This document shows positions 9,038-18,542 of a stretch of DNA of 49,291 bases, in pieces. How positions within the stretch are numbered: position 1 is the first letter of the stretch; the number at the start of each line of letters is the position of its first letter. The notes below the pieces were generated by a model. The model was not told the DNA's origin, made no database searches, and was given only the letters and a program-made list of their open reading frames with translations. Source of the stretch: Piscirickettsiaceae bacterium NZ-RLO1 (GTDB lineage Bacteria > Pseudomonadota > Gammaproteobacteria > Piscirickettsiales > Piscirickettsiaceae); the NCBI GenBank assembly GCA_001644975.1, contig LVCQ01000005.1:1-49291 (forward strand), written 5' to 3'. Position numbers and translations under genes: made by a program.

Positions 9038-9136
9038 TATAATAATTAACTATAAATGACCTTAATAAAAGTAATAATAACGATAACAGGATCTTATCAA
9101 TCACTATATTTTTAAGGATACTTTGAGGATACGCCT

Positions 9137-10498
9137 ATGAAAAAAACTCTCGTTTGCGCTTTGCTTAGCTGCAGTTTAATTGCACCCGCACTAAGCTATG
9201 CTGAACTACCACAAGAGCTAGTGACTAAAAACAGCTTAGCGCCTATGCTAAAAAGCGTAATGCCTGCTGTTGTCAATATCTCAAATTTACAAGATGTTGA
9301 TTTTTCTAAAATCAAACTCCCTCCCGGCGTACCTAAATCCAAGCTACCCAAAGAACCGATTCTTGTCCCTAAATCCACTGGCTCTGGCGTGATTATTAAT
9401 GCTGATAAAGGCTATATCCTCACTAACTATCATGTGATAGCAGAAGCTAAAAAAATTCGTGTCACCTTAAAAGATGGCCGCCAATTTACAGCAAAAGTCA
9501 TTGGCAATGATAAAGGCACGGACATTGCCATCATTAAGATTAGCGCGAAAAACCTTGAGAAAATACGATTACCTAAATCAGACTACACACCGGATGTCGG
9601 TGATTTTGTTGTTGCCGTTGGCAGTCCTTATGGCCTGAGCCAAACTGTCACCTCTGGTATTATCAGTGCCCTTGATCGCAATAACCTGGGCATCGAAGGC
9701 TTTGAAAACTTTATTCAAACCGATGCACCCATTAATCCAGGTAATTCAGGTGGTGCGTTAGTTAATTTACAAGGCCAGCTTGTCGGCATTAACACGGCTA
9801 TTTTATCGCCCGACCCTGCCGCCACCTTTACCGGCATCGGCTTTGCTATTCCATGGCCAATGGCAAAAAGTGTCTCTGAACAAATTATCCAGTACGGCGA
9901 GGTCAAACGCGGCCAACTGGGTGTATTCGCACAAAACATTACCCCAGAACTTAGCGAAGCGATGGGCTTAGAAAAAAGCGAAGGGGCAATTGTCACTGAT
10001 GTCATGCAAAATTCAGCCGCTGCGCTTGCAGGCATTAAAATCGGCGATATTATTACCCAGATTGACCAAAAAAATATTCACTCTGCCGCAGATTTACGCA
10101 ACTCAATTGGCCTAATCCGTGTCGGCGATAAAACAACCATCCAAGTCGTCAGTGCAGGTAGGAAAAAAACAGTAACAGCCAAACTGATTAGTCCAGCCGC
10201 ACGCGATAAAGTTATTGCGGAAAGCGATCCTTATCTCGTTGGTATGACCTTACAGCAAGTTGAGAATTTTAGCCCGCAACGCGGCTTAATTCAAGGAGTG
10301 AAAATCACCGAACTAAACACCAGCAGTGCCGCATGGAATTCTGGCCTACGCCAAGGTGATATCATTCGCGATGTCAACGGCCGAGCGATTAAAAACCTGA
10401 ATCAGTTTATCCAAGCGATGAAAAAAAGCGATAAAAAAGCCATTACATTAAACATCGCCCGCGGCCAAGGGGCACTTTATGTCGTTTTACATGCTTAA
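9137..10498 (+). CDS. degQ: Periplasmic serine protease, DegQ/DegP type
   Basis: A 453-residue HtrA-family protease. It begins with a signal peptide (MKKTLVCALLSCSLIAPALS, likely cut after YA). The chymotrypsin-like domain has the complete triad: H99 in TNYHV, D129 in GTDIAI and S204 in PGNSGGAL. Two PDZ domains follow (around VKRGQLGVFAQ and residues 350-453). The length fits DegQ, and two PDZ domains exclude DegS. The loop containing VDFSKIKLPPGVPKS is shorter than the DegP LA loop. It degrades or refolds misfolded envelope proteins. It follows zapG by 99 bases, as in E. coli, and ends at a strong terminator. Confidence 0.93.
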   Translation: MKKTLVCALLSCSLIAPALSYAELPQELVTKNSLAPMLKSVMPAVVNISNLQDVDFSKIKLPPGVPKSKLPKEPILVPKSTGSGVIINADKGYILTNYHVIAEAKKIRVTLKDGRQFTAKVIGNDKGTDIAIIKISAKNLEKIRLPKSDYTPDVGDFVVAVGSPYGLSQTVTSGIISALDRNNLGIEGFENFIQTDAPINPGNSGGALVNLQGQLVGINTAILSPDPAATFTGIGFAIPWPMAKSVSEQIIQYGEVKRGQLGVFAQNITPELSEAMGLEKSEGAIVTDVMQNSAAALAGIKIGDIITQIDQKNIHSAADLRNSIGLIRVGDKTTIQVVSAGRKKTVTAKLISPAARDKVIAESDPYLVGMTLQQVENFSPQRGLIQGVKITELNTSSAAWNSGLRQGDIIRDVNGRAIKNLNQFIQAMKKSDKKAITLNIARGQGALYVVLHA

Positions 10499-10544
10499 AT
10501 TAAGTTTATGAATTTAAGATAAAAGATGAAAAACGACAGATAAA

Positions 10545-10571
10545 AGCGGGGTAATTCCCCGCTATTTTTTT
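10545..10571 (+). terminator. Rho-independent terminator after degQ
   Basis: The stem AGCGGGG/CCCCGCT with a TAATT loop is followed by ATTTTTTT, about 50 bases past the degQ stop codon. Confidence 0.9.
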
Positions 10572-10588
10572 ATGTTAACTAAAAAATA

Positions 10589-11845
<1,257 letters not shown>

Positions 11846-11900
11846 TTTTACTCCCAATACAACAACATCTAAATATAAGCATGAATTTTCACAAAAAAAC

Positions 11901-12186
11901 CGTAAGCGTCGCTACCTCGGTAGGTATTTTGCACATCCAATGATGCAAAATCGCCGAGCAAAACGCGACGACTATAAACCCTCGGCTGCCCTCGTCACAG
12001 GGCATTACGTGCCTTGAATCGGCCACTACATACCCTGCTCTCAAATGGCGCTACGGCTCGTAAAGATTTTTAGACACTCGTTACGCTTGCTACAGACCTT
12101 ACGGTCTTCCGCAACTCCGCTCTGCTAAAAATCCTCACCTACCTCGGCCTACTCACCCCGTGCTTTGCACTCCTTGGCTCGCAGCG
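11901..12186 (+). repeat. 286-bp interspersed repeat, copy 3
   Basis: Identical to the copy at 47862 as far as I can read, and one base different from copy 1. It is inverted relative to copy 2, with 262 bases between them. The left flank is AAAAAAAC and the right flank TATGTGGG. Joined, these give ATG-AAT-TTT-CAC-AAA-AAA-ACT-ATG (starting at 11881), in frame with the gene that follows, so this copy may also sit inside the 5' end of a gene. Confidence 0.93.
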
Positions 12187-12187
12187 T

Positions 12188-12415
12188 ATGTGGGCCTATC
12201 TAGCTAAAACTCAAGGAACCATCAAAAAATTAATACCACCATCGCTTAACAGTGAATTTAACATCCATTGGCAAGTAGAACCCGGACAGAAAATTCATAA
12301 CAGTCAGTCAATCATCGATCGTATTGGAATATTAACCTCAACGAGCAATAATTTAGCTATCATCCAACAAGATTTTGAATATCTTAGGCAATACTGCCCA
12401 CTCGTCGTTGAGTAA
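12188..12415 (+). CDS. Hypothetical protein fragment, 75 aa, directly after repeat copy 3
   Basis: The frame starts MWAYLAKTQGTIKKLIPPSL two bases after the repeat ends and stops at 12415 after ...EYLRQYCPLVVE. I do not recognise the family. If the repeat is removed, the frame extends back to an ATG at 11881 and adds seven residues (MNFHKKT). Neither start has a good ribosome-binding site, so the gene may have lost its promoter or beginning. It has no signal peptide or membrane segment. It may be the 3' remnant of a longer gene. Confidence 0.4.
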   Translation: MWAYLAKTQGTIKKLIPPSLNSEFNIHWQVEPGQKIHNSQSIIDRIGILTSTSNNLAIIQQDFEYLRQYCPLVVE

Positions 12416-12507
12416 TCAAAACAAAAAAACTAACCTTAACCCGAAAAAGCGATATTTGTTTATACCACTTCAGCCTAAGTCTGCTTAAATTTTCACATAA
12501 CTATGAA

Positions 12508-13944
12508 CTAAATTAATTCTAAATCTAGCAAAAAATTTCGCTTATTTTGATTAAATAAACGAATACGCTCCTTTGCTGCCGTTTTATCACTTTTTTTATT
12601 TTTTATTAACTGATCAGCCAATATTGCCTCATCAAGTGAGCTATTTTGTGATAATAACCATTGCTCTTCTGCACTAATTAGAATACTAGCACCCGCTAAA
12701 CCTAAATGCGATAAACCACTTTCAAGTGCCTGTTCACAAAGCAAGCGGTTTAATTTTTTTAATGTTTTCGATGGCCGCACGGGTGTTAATGCGACTTGGT
12801 AACTCATCAGCAATAACAATAATACTTGCAAGATATTTTGTACTGGCTCATTAATCTCTCCTCGTAACTCACTCAATGTTTTTGCTCTAACTACTAATTT
12901 CTCAATCACTGCATTGACGAGCTCTGGAATTTGAATAATGCCTTTAAATACAGAAATTTGTTTTTTAATCTGATCAGGCGTTACCAATAAAGAAAAACGA
13001 CTTGCCATTAGGTTTTCAAGCTTCTGCTGATCTGATAATTTTCGTACTTTTTTTAGATAAATATCACAGCGAAAGCGTGTGTTTAACAGATAATCTCGCA
13101 TCAGCTCTTGTAATGCAGGTGTTTTCTGCTGCTGAATTAAATTAACTTGCGATTTAGAAAACTGAAATTGATCAAAATTATTAATTAAGCTTGCACTACC
13201 AGCATAAGCTAATTTTAATGCCTTCATCCGCTCAATCATCTGTGTCACATAAAAGCATTGCCAATCTTGATGATAATACTCATGAATTAAATAATGTAAA
13301 TTCTCTTCAGTTAAGCTATCTAACTGATAAGCCAATAATGGGTGATCGCTAAAAATCTGCGCCTGATTATTTTGCAACTTTTGCAATAATCTCTGGCTTG
13401 CTTTAATTTTTTCTTGATAACTTGCGCCATCCGCTTGCAATAATAGCTCCCGAATAGAACGTAAGCTGTCCCAACCCGGCGCAGCATTATAACCAATATA
13501 AACAAGACCTGTTGGCTTTAAAAAGCGCCTGATAAATGCATGTATTTTTTTAAGTACCGCCTCACTAACCCAAGAGTACAAACCATGCATAACAATATAA
13601 TCAAACTTTTCAAAATTAAACTTTTTACAATCAACAAAGTCATCATGTATCAGCTCTAAGTTATCAATACCCGCTTGTGTTCTCAGTGCTTCTGCAGAAT
13701 CAATATGCTCTGCCATAAAGTCGATACCATAAAATTGTGCTTTAGGAAAGCTCGCTGCCGAAAATAAAAGTGAGTTCGCATAACCACAGCCCAAATCACA
13801 ATAACGAAATGCTTGTGTTTCAAGCGCCGGGGCTTGAACATTATTTAACGTACAAATAAAGTTTAAAAAACTAGGCGAAAGTTCACGATGATAATGATGA
13901 ACATAAGGCAACGCTGTACAATAACCTTGTTGATAGCTCTCCAT
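12508..13944 (-). CDS. SAM-dependent methyltransferase with regulatory domain
   Basis: A 478-residue protein. Near the N-terminus is a class I SAM-binding motif, YCDLGCGYANSLLFSAASFP, followed by an acidic motif (FYGIDFM) and FDYIVMHGLYSWV. The later part (KTPALQELMRDYLLNTRFRC... to ...LFNQNKRNFLLDLELI) looks like the methyltransferase regulatory-domain family (MethyTransf_Reg) usually found after such a domain. The ATG at 13944 is chosen because GAGGGAG precedes it; a GTG lies six codons upstream. The substrate is unknown. In related bacteria such genes are often near O-antigen or secretion loci, but nothing here confirms that. Confidence 0.78.
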   Translation of the reverse strand: MESYQQGYCTALPYVHHYHRELSPSFLNFICTLNNVQAPALETQAFRYCDLGCGYANSLLFSAASFPKAQFYGIDFMAEHIDSAEALRTQAGIDNLELIHDDFVDCKKFNFEKFDYIVMHGLYSWVSEAVLKKIHAFIRRFLKPTGLVYIGYNAAPGWDSLRSIRELLLQADGASYQEKIKASQRLLQKLQNNQAQIFSDHPLLAYQLDSLTEENLHYLIHEYYHQDWQCFYVTQMIERMKALKLAYAGSASLINNFDQFQFSKSQVNLIQQQKTPALQELMRDYLLNTRFRCDIYLKKVRKLSDQQKLENLMASRFSLLVTPDQIKKQISVFKGIIQIPELVNAVIEKLVVRAKTLSELRGEINEPVQNILQVLLLLLMSYQVALTPVRPSKTLKKLNRLLCEQALESGLSHLGLAGASILISAEEQWLLSQNSSLDEAILADQLIKNKKSDKTAAKERIRLFNQNKRNFLLDLELI

Positions 13945-14105
13945 GTGACCACTCCCTCTCACTGTACTAACCTCACTACCTTCTTATAATACACCTTAAC
14001 TTAAATTTAGCTTAGTCTGGTTTAGTTTAGTAAGTTTTAATCCAAAGCCAACACTGAATATTAATTCATATTAAATAATACGAAACAAAATTTTCAATCA
14101 GCCAA

Positions 14106-14133
14106 TAAAAAAGGCAGCTAAATTCATGCTGCC
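14106..14133 (-). terminator. Terminator of the LbtU-like porin gene
   Basis: On the minus strand, GGCAGC pairs with GCTGCC over a short loop and is followed by a T-run (A's at 14107-14112). It lies about 35 bases past the porin stop codon. Confidence 0.82.
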
Positions 14134-14167
14134 CTTTCAAAACTATCAATTTAAATTAATTATTTAC

Positions 14168-15415
14168 CTAGAACGTCAACCAAAAGTCTAAAGTTAATAC
14201 GCTATAGCGATTCGTATCAGATGACTCTAGTGTAGGGTTAGCATACTGAGCAATATTACCATACTCTAAAGAAACATATGCACCTGGCATCACCGCAACA
14301 CCTGCGCCAACCAAAACTTGGTTCTTAAACTGCTTGTTAGACGTTACAACACCATTTAAGTTCTTAGTCGCACTATAACTCACTGAGAAGTCGACCGGCT
14401 TGATAATGGTCGTGCTATAACCAGCTTGAATATTATAGGCAGATACTTTCTTATCTTGCATATCAGTACGATTAACGTCTTTCGTCGTTTGTGCATAATT
14501 AACTTTAAAGCTCACAGGGCCTACTGCCATTTTCGCAGACACGTTCGCAGCAGGTAAAGCATCTAATGTGTTCTGTGCGGTAATATCACTTAAAGCATGG
14601 CCGGTGATATCGGCAACATAACCAGCACCGACTTTTGCCTTCACTTGACCAACTTTAAAGCTATAATCCGCTTGTAAAGTCCAATCTTTAACCTGCGTTA
14701 CATTTGCCCGTTTAGACTTAAATAGTGCAGCAGAAACATTGAGGTTATCTTGTGAATAACCTAAAGCAATTGCACCTACTGCCGAGCTGATACGAAAGTA
14801 ATCCGTTGAAAGTGGGCTATTATAAATATGTCCACCAAAATCGCCAAAATAAGGGAAGTATTTACCTACTGATAGATATACCGGCGATTTATCTAAGTTA
14901 CCTATAGTTAAATAACCCGAGCGCGTATTTGCGCCATCAGCAAAATCCAGCTGCCAATCAACAAACGCCCAATCATTCAATTTTGCTAACAAGTCCAGGC
15001 GAGCAGTATCTAGAAAAATTGCTGACGCATTCTCACCTTTTACATAGCCTTGGCTATTGTAAATTGAGCTACCATCAGCCACATTGCGCCCATATGCTGC
15101 ATCAGCTTCTAAATTACCACCAATGGTTAAACGGGGCGCATCCTTACCCGCTTTTTGTAATAAGCCGAGCATTTGCAAGTCACGACCAAAACGGCTGGAT
15201 TGATCAGCAATCATGCCACCACCAATCGGCCCCATATGCACGGAACCACCATCTTTACCTTTACCTGTTTTCAGCGCTTCAACTTGCTTTTCTAAAGCAA
15301 CTTGGCTGGCTTTGAGTTTATCAAGCTCCAGTTTCAATGAGTCAGCTGTGGCTGCAAATGTAGTGCTTGCAGCCACACTCAGTGCAACTGAGCACGTGAT
15401 TAACTTTAGTTTCAT
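14168..15415 (-). CDS. Outer-membrane porin, LbtU-like (siderophore porin family)
   Basis: A 415-residue outer-membrane beta-barrel. It has a signal peptide (MKLKLITCSVALSVAAS..., cut near TFAA), a short coiled coil (LKLELDKLKASQVALEKQVE), then alternating beta strands ending in ...LDFWLTF with a C-terminal Phe typical of barrel proteins. The N-terminal coiled coil plus barrel fits LbtU, the legiobactin receptor of Legionella, and related proteins. The start at 15415 is preferred because TTAGGGAGAGATGCG lies upstream; an earlier in-frame ATG at 15466 would spoil the signal peptide. I see no obvious Fur box upstream. A general porin is the alternative. Confidence 0.75.
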   Translation of the reverse strand: MKLKLITCSVALSVAASTTFAATADSLKLELDKLKASQVALEKQVEALKTGKGKDGGSVHMGPIGGGMIADQSSRFGRDLQMLGLLQKAGKDAPRLTIGGNLEADAAYGRNVADGSSIYNSQGYVKGENASAIFLDTARLDLLAKLNDWAFVDWQLDFADGANTRSGYLTIGNLDKSPVYLSVGKYFPYFGDFGGHIYNSPLSTDYFRISSAVGAIALGYSQDNLNVSAALFKSKRANVTQVKDWTLQADYSFKVGQVKAKVGAGYVADITGHALSDITAQNTLDALPAANVSAKMAVGPVSFKVNYAQTTKDVNRTDMQDKKVSAYNIQAGYSTTIIKPVDFSVSYSATKNLNGVVTSNKQFKNQVLVGAGVAVMPGAYVSLEYGNIAQYANPTLESSDTNRYSVLTLDFWLTF

Positions 15416-15734
15416 CGCATCTCTCCCTAATGCTTTTAAAATTATTTTTCTTAAACAATTTTGCACACTCTTGCGGTCTTGTTTGCGTTAACAAGTAAAC
15501 AAACATTCCTTTGGCAAGTATTGGCAGAGAGCAGTTTTTTTGCCAGTTATCTGACTAATATTTAAACATTAAAGTGCTAGCTCATTGTTTATTAATAAAA
15601 GAAAAATTAATAAACCAACAACAATGGCCGCTTAAAAGTCAACTTTAAAATACTTTAAATAACATATTTTATTTTTCTTGCAATGTAATAATAGTCAAAC
15701 AAGCAAAAATCAAGCCAGGGAAAAATAACAGCAA
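15416..15734. other. Intergenic, probable promoter region of the porin gene
   Basis: About 320 bases between the porin start and the peroxiredoxin terminator. It is AT-rich. I find no gene and no confident operator. The porin promoter must lie here or just upstream. Confidence 0.45.
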
Positions 15735-15762
15735 ATAAAAAAGAGCGAGGAAAACCTCACCC
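15735..15762 (-). terminator. Terminator of the peroxiredoxin gene
   Basis: GAGCGAGG and CCTCACCC pair (one wobble) around AAAA at 15743-15762. On the minus strand a T-run follows (A's at about 15736-15742). Its plus-strand side also has CTTTTTATT, so it could act in both directions. Confidence 0.7.
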
Positions 15763-15849
15763 TTTTTATTAACTTAAATTTACCTATTAAAACTCAATCA
15801 TCAACAATCATTAATATAAGCTATTAACAGTAAAACAACTGATTAGTGA

Positions 15850-16491
15850 TTAAAGCTTATCATTATTTTTAGCAAGATAATCTGCCACACCCTGAGGAGA
15901 GGCTGTCATTCCTTCATCACCTTTTTGCCATCCAGCTGGACACACTTCACCATGCTCTTCATGAAATTGCAGAGCATCAATCAGGCGAGAAATCTCATCC
16001 ATATTACGGCCTAATGGCAAATCATTGACAAGCTGTGAACGCACAACACCATCACGATCAATAATAAACGTACCACGGAAAGCCACTCCAGCCTCTGGAT
16101 GTTCTACACCATAGGCTTGACATACTTCATGTTTTACATCAGCAACCATAGTGTATTTCACTGCACCAATGCCGCCATCTTCAACTTTAGTATTGCGCCA
16201 TGCATTATGCGTAAACTGAGAATCAATAGACACAGCAACCACTTCAACACCACGCTGTTTCAATTCATCTACACGCTTATCAAGAGCAATTAACTCAGAT
16301 GGGCAAACAAATGTGAAATCTAATGGGTAAAACACCATTGCCACATATTTGCCTTGCGTTGCTTCCCGAAAATTATAATTATCAACAATATCACCATTAC
16401 CAAGAACCGCAGCCGTCATAAAATTAGGCGCTTGACGACCTACTAATACAGATGGGTAAAACAACTCTTCATCTTCAAGAATCATGCTCAT
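15850..16491 (-). CDS. Typical 2-Cys peroxiredoxin (AhpC/Prx type)
   Basis: A 213-residue thiol peroxidase that reduces hydrogen peroxide and organic hydroperoxides in the cytoplasm. The peroxidatic Cys63 is in FYPLDFTFVCPSE, and the resolving Cys184 is in EVCPAGWQKG. The catalytic Arg is in the GVAFRGTFIID region. The length and C-terminal tail fit the AhpC/TsaA group. AAAAGGAGACTATC precedes the ATG. It is a single gene with its own terminator. I see no AhpF or thioredoxin partner nearby. Confidence 0.93.
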   Translation of the reverse strand: MSMILEDEELFYPSVLVGRQAPNFMTAAVLGNGDIVDNYNFREATQGKYVAMVFYPLDFTFVCPSELIALDKRVDELKQRGVEVVAVSIDSQFTHNAWRNTKVEDGGIGAVKYTMVADVKHEVCQAYGVEHPEAGVAFRGTFIIDRDGVVRSQLVNDLPLGRNMDEISRLIDALQFHEEHGEVCPAGWQKGDEGMTASPQGVADYLAKNNDKL

Positions 16492-16925
16492 GATAGTCTC
16501 CTTTTAACCTTATATCTTTATTCATTGCACTATATAAATGTAAAGAGACATAAGTGTGCTTCAAGCGCCCTCCCCTGTCAACATACCCCACTATACTTGA
16601 TTCAATATTCACCGCCTCAAGGACAATTTACATCTTCATATCTCCCATCTCTTATCACTAGAATAAAGCACAGGATCTCTTTACTTAGTTAACCATCATC
16701 AATATAATCAGTCGGCTTTAACACAAAAAAATCAATAAGTCACTGTAACAACAAACACTGAAAATTAAGCAAAATTAAGGCAATGAATTTAATTCACTCC
16801 ATGCAGCTTTTTATGTCATACCCGTTAAGGCAATAATGCATCACAGACATAAGGCATTTACTTTATATTAAGGAATCCTTATGATGAACACCACCTAATT
16901 TTCTATTCATTTTTTAGGAGAACCC
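16492..16925. other. Divergent intergenic region between peroxiredoxin and proline cluster
   Basis: About 430 AT-rich bases between two divergent transcripts. It must hold both promoters. I see no reading frame with a ribosome-binding site and no clear palindromic operator. Confidence 0.5.
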
Positions 16926-17018
16926 ATGAGTTTAGATCTATTAACTTCCCTTTTTCTCTGGGCCCCAATGACTGTGATTATCCTACTCTCACTCATTAAC
17001 TTTCTATTTAATCGTTAA
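16926..17018 (+). CDS. 30-aa single-span membrane peptide upstream of putP
   Basis: A short frame starting MSLDLLTSLFLWAPMTVI and ending INFLFNR before TAA at 17018. TTTTTAGGAGAACCC precedes the ATG, a very good ribosome-binding site. Nearly all of the peptide is one hydrophobic segment with a basic end. It ends 18 bases before putP on the same strand. Short accessory membrane peptides are known next to sodium/solute symporters (for example MetS with MetP). A similar role here is inference, and the family is not one I recognise. Confidence 0.6.
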   Translation: MSLDLLTSLFLWAPMTVIILLSLINFLFNR

Positions 17019-17036
17019 TTATCAAGGCCCATCTTT

Positions 17037-18542
17037 ATGTACGAATTAATTGCAACCTTTACGCTCTATATCCTGGTTATCTTTGCCATTGGCTTATACT
17101 CATATTTTTCCACACGTAACTTAACTGACTATATGCTCGGTGGCCGCACCTTAAGTGGAGCCATCGCAGCCCTTGGGGCAGGCGCCTCTGACATGAGCTC
17201 TTGGCTCTTATTAGCGCTTCCAGGAGCGGTCATGTTGCATGGTTTAAACCAGATTTGGTTACCAATTGGTCTGTCATTAGGTGCTTATTTAAATTGGCAG
17301 TTTATCGCTAAACGCTTGCGCATTTATACAGAAATAGCTAAAGATGCCATTACTATTCCTGCCTACCTCGAACATCGCTTCCACGACACAACTAAAGTTT
17401 TACGCAGCGCTACCGCTATTGTTGTCTTGACCTTTTTTACTTTTTATACCGCAGCCGGTTTTGTCTCTGGTGGCTTATTATTTAGCTCAACCTTCCACAT
17501 TGATTACAGCACAGGCTTGATCATTACCGCAGCAATTATCGTCATCTACACCTGTGTCGGTGGTTTCCTCGCCATTGCTTGGGTCGATTTTTTCCAAGGC
17601 ACACTCATGTTCTTTGCTCTATTAATCGTCCCAGCCGTTGCTCTACATCACTTAGGCGGAGTAAATGCGACACTGCATATCATCAATAGCCAGTCTTCTT
17701 TCTTGCTAAATGCTTTTCATGGTACCAGTGCTTTAGGGACATTTTCACTGCTGGCATGGGGCCTTGGTTACTTTGGCCAACCGCATATCCTCGTTCGCTT
17801 TATGGCGACCAAAACCCACAAGGACATTCCTAAAGCGCAGTTTATCTGCATGACCTGGATGAACCTTGCCCTATATGGTGCTATTTTTACTGGACTTTTC
17901 AGCATTGCCTTCTTTGCCCAAACGCCTCTTGCCAATACTGAAACTGCATTTTTACAACTTGCAAAAACCTTATTTAACCCCTGGGTTGCCGGTATACTAC
18001 TCGCCGCCGTTTTTTCTGCAACCATGAGCACCTCATCTGCCCAATTACTCGCCTCTGCCAGTGCACTCGCAGAAGACTGCTATCACCGCTTCTTACGCCC
18101 CCAAGCAAAAGCTCGCGAGTTACTCAATGTTAGCCGCATCGGCGTGATACTTATTACCTGCGTCGCTTTCGCCTTAGCCTTTAACCCACAAAGCTCGATC
18201 TTAAACCTTGTCGGCTACGCCTGGGCGGGCCTAGGTGCTGCCTTTGGTCCGGTGATCTTAATTTCACTATTTTGGCGCCGTATGAACTTACCCGGAGCAA
18301 TTGCCGGTATTCTCATCGGTGCATTGGTTGTCATCATCTGGCCTCACCTGCATAATCTAGGCAGTATTTTTACAATTTATGAATTACTTCCAGCCTTTAT
18401 TTTATCAGTTTGCAGCATTATCATCGTCAGCTTGGCCACAGCGCCGCCTCACGCAAAAATCTACCAAGAATTTGACCAAACCTTAGCAATATTAAACACA
18501 CCTAGCACTGTTTCCGGAGCATGCAGCAATGCTATACGCTAA
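17037..18542 (+). CDS. putP: Sodium/proline symporter PutP
   Basis: A 501-residue member of the solute:sodium symporter family with about thirteen membrane segments. Early motifs are diagnostic: FSTRNLTDYMLGGRTLSG, then LGAGASDMSSWLLLALPGA, which contains the sodium- and substrate-site residues, and AYLNWQFIAKRLRIYTE. SATMSTSSAQLLASASALAED is the later sodium-site helix. It imports proline with sodium for the catabolic enzyme encoded next. Its last 14 bases overlap the start of putA, suggesting translational coupling. Confidence 0.95.
   Translation: MYELIATFTLYILVIFAIGLYSYFSTRNLTDYMLGGRTLSGAIAALGAGASDMSSWLLLALPGAVMLHGLNQIWLPIGLSLGAYLNWQFIAKRLRIYTEIAKDAITIPAYLEHRFHDTTKVLRSATAIVVLTFFTFYTAAGFVSGGLLFSSTFHIDYSTGLIITAAIIVIYTCVGGFLAIAWVDFFQGTLMFFALLIVPAVALHHLGGVNATLHIINSQSSFLLNAFHGTSALGTFSLLAWGLGYFGQPHILVRFMATKTHKDIPKAQFICMTWMNLALYGAIFTGLFSIAFFAQTPLANTETAFLQLAKTLFNPWVAGILLAAVFSATMSTSSAQLLASASALAEDCYHRFLRPQAKARELLNVSRIGVILITCVAFALAFNPQSSILNLVGYAWAGLGAAFGPVILISLFWRRMNLPGAIAGILIGALVVIIWPHLHNLGSIFTIYELLPAFILSVCSIIIVSLATAPPHAKIYQEFDQTLAILNTPSTVSGACSNAIR

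Noticed and set aside
11901-12186. Repeat as a group I or group II intron
   Set aside because: It is too short for either class, upstream bases (C or T) and the last base context do not follow group I rules, and two copies lie antisense to their host genes. A GAGCCGTA on the complementary strand resembles the start of group II domain V, but the matching 3' strand is absent.
14929-15491. Plus-strand frames of 92-128 codons opposite the LbtU-like porin gene
   Set aside because: They are antisense shadows of a well-supported signal-peptide and beta-barrel gene, with His/Gln/Leu-rich nonsense composition.
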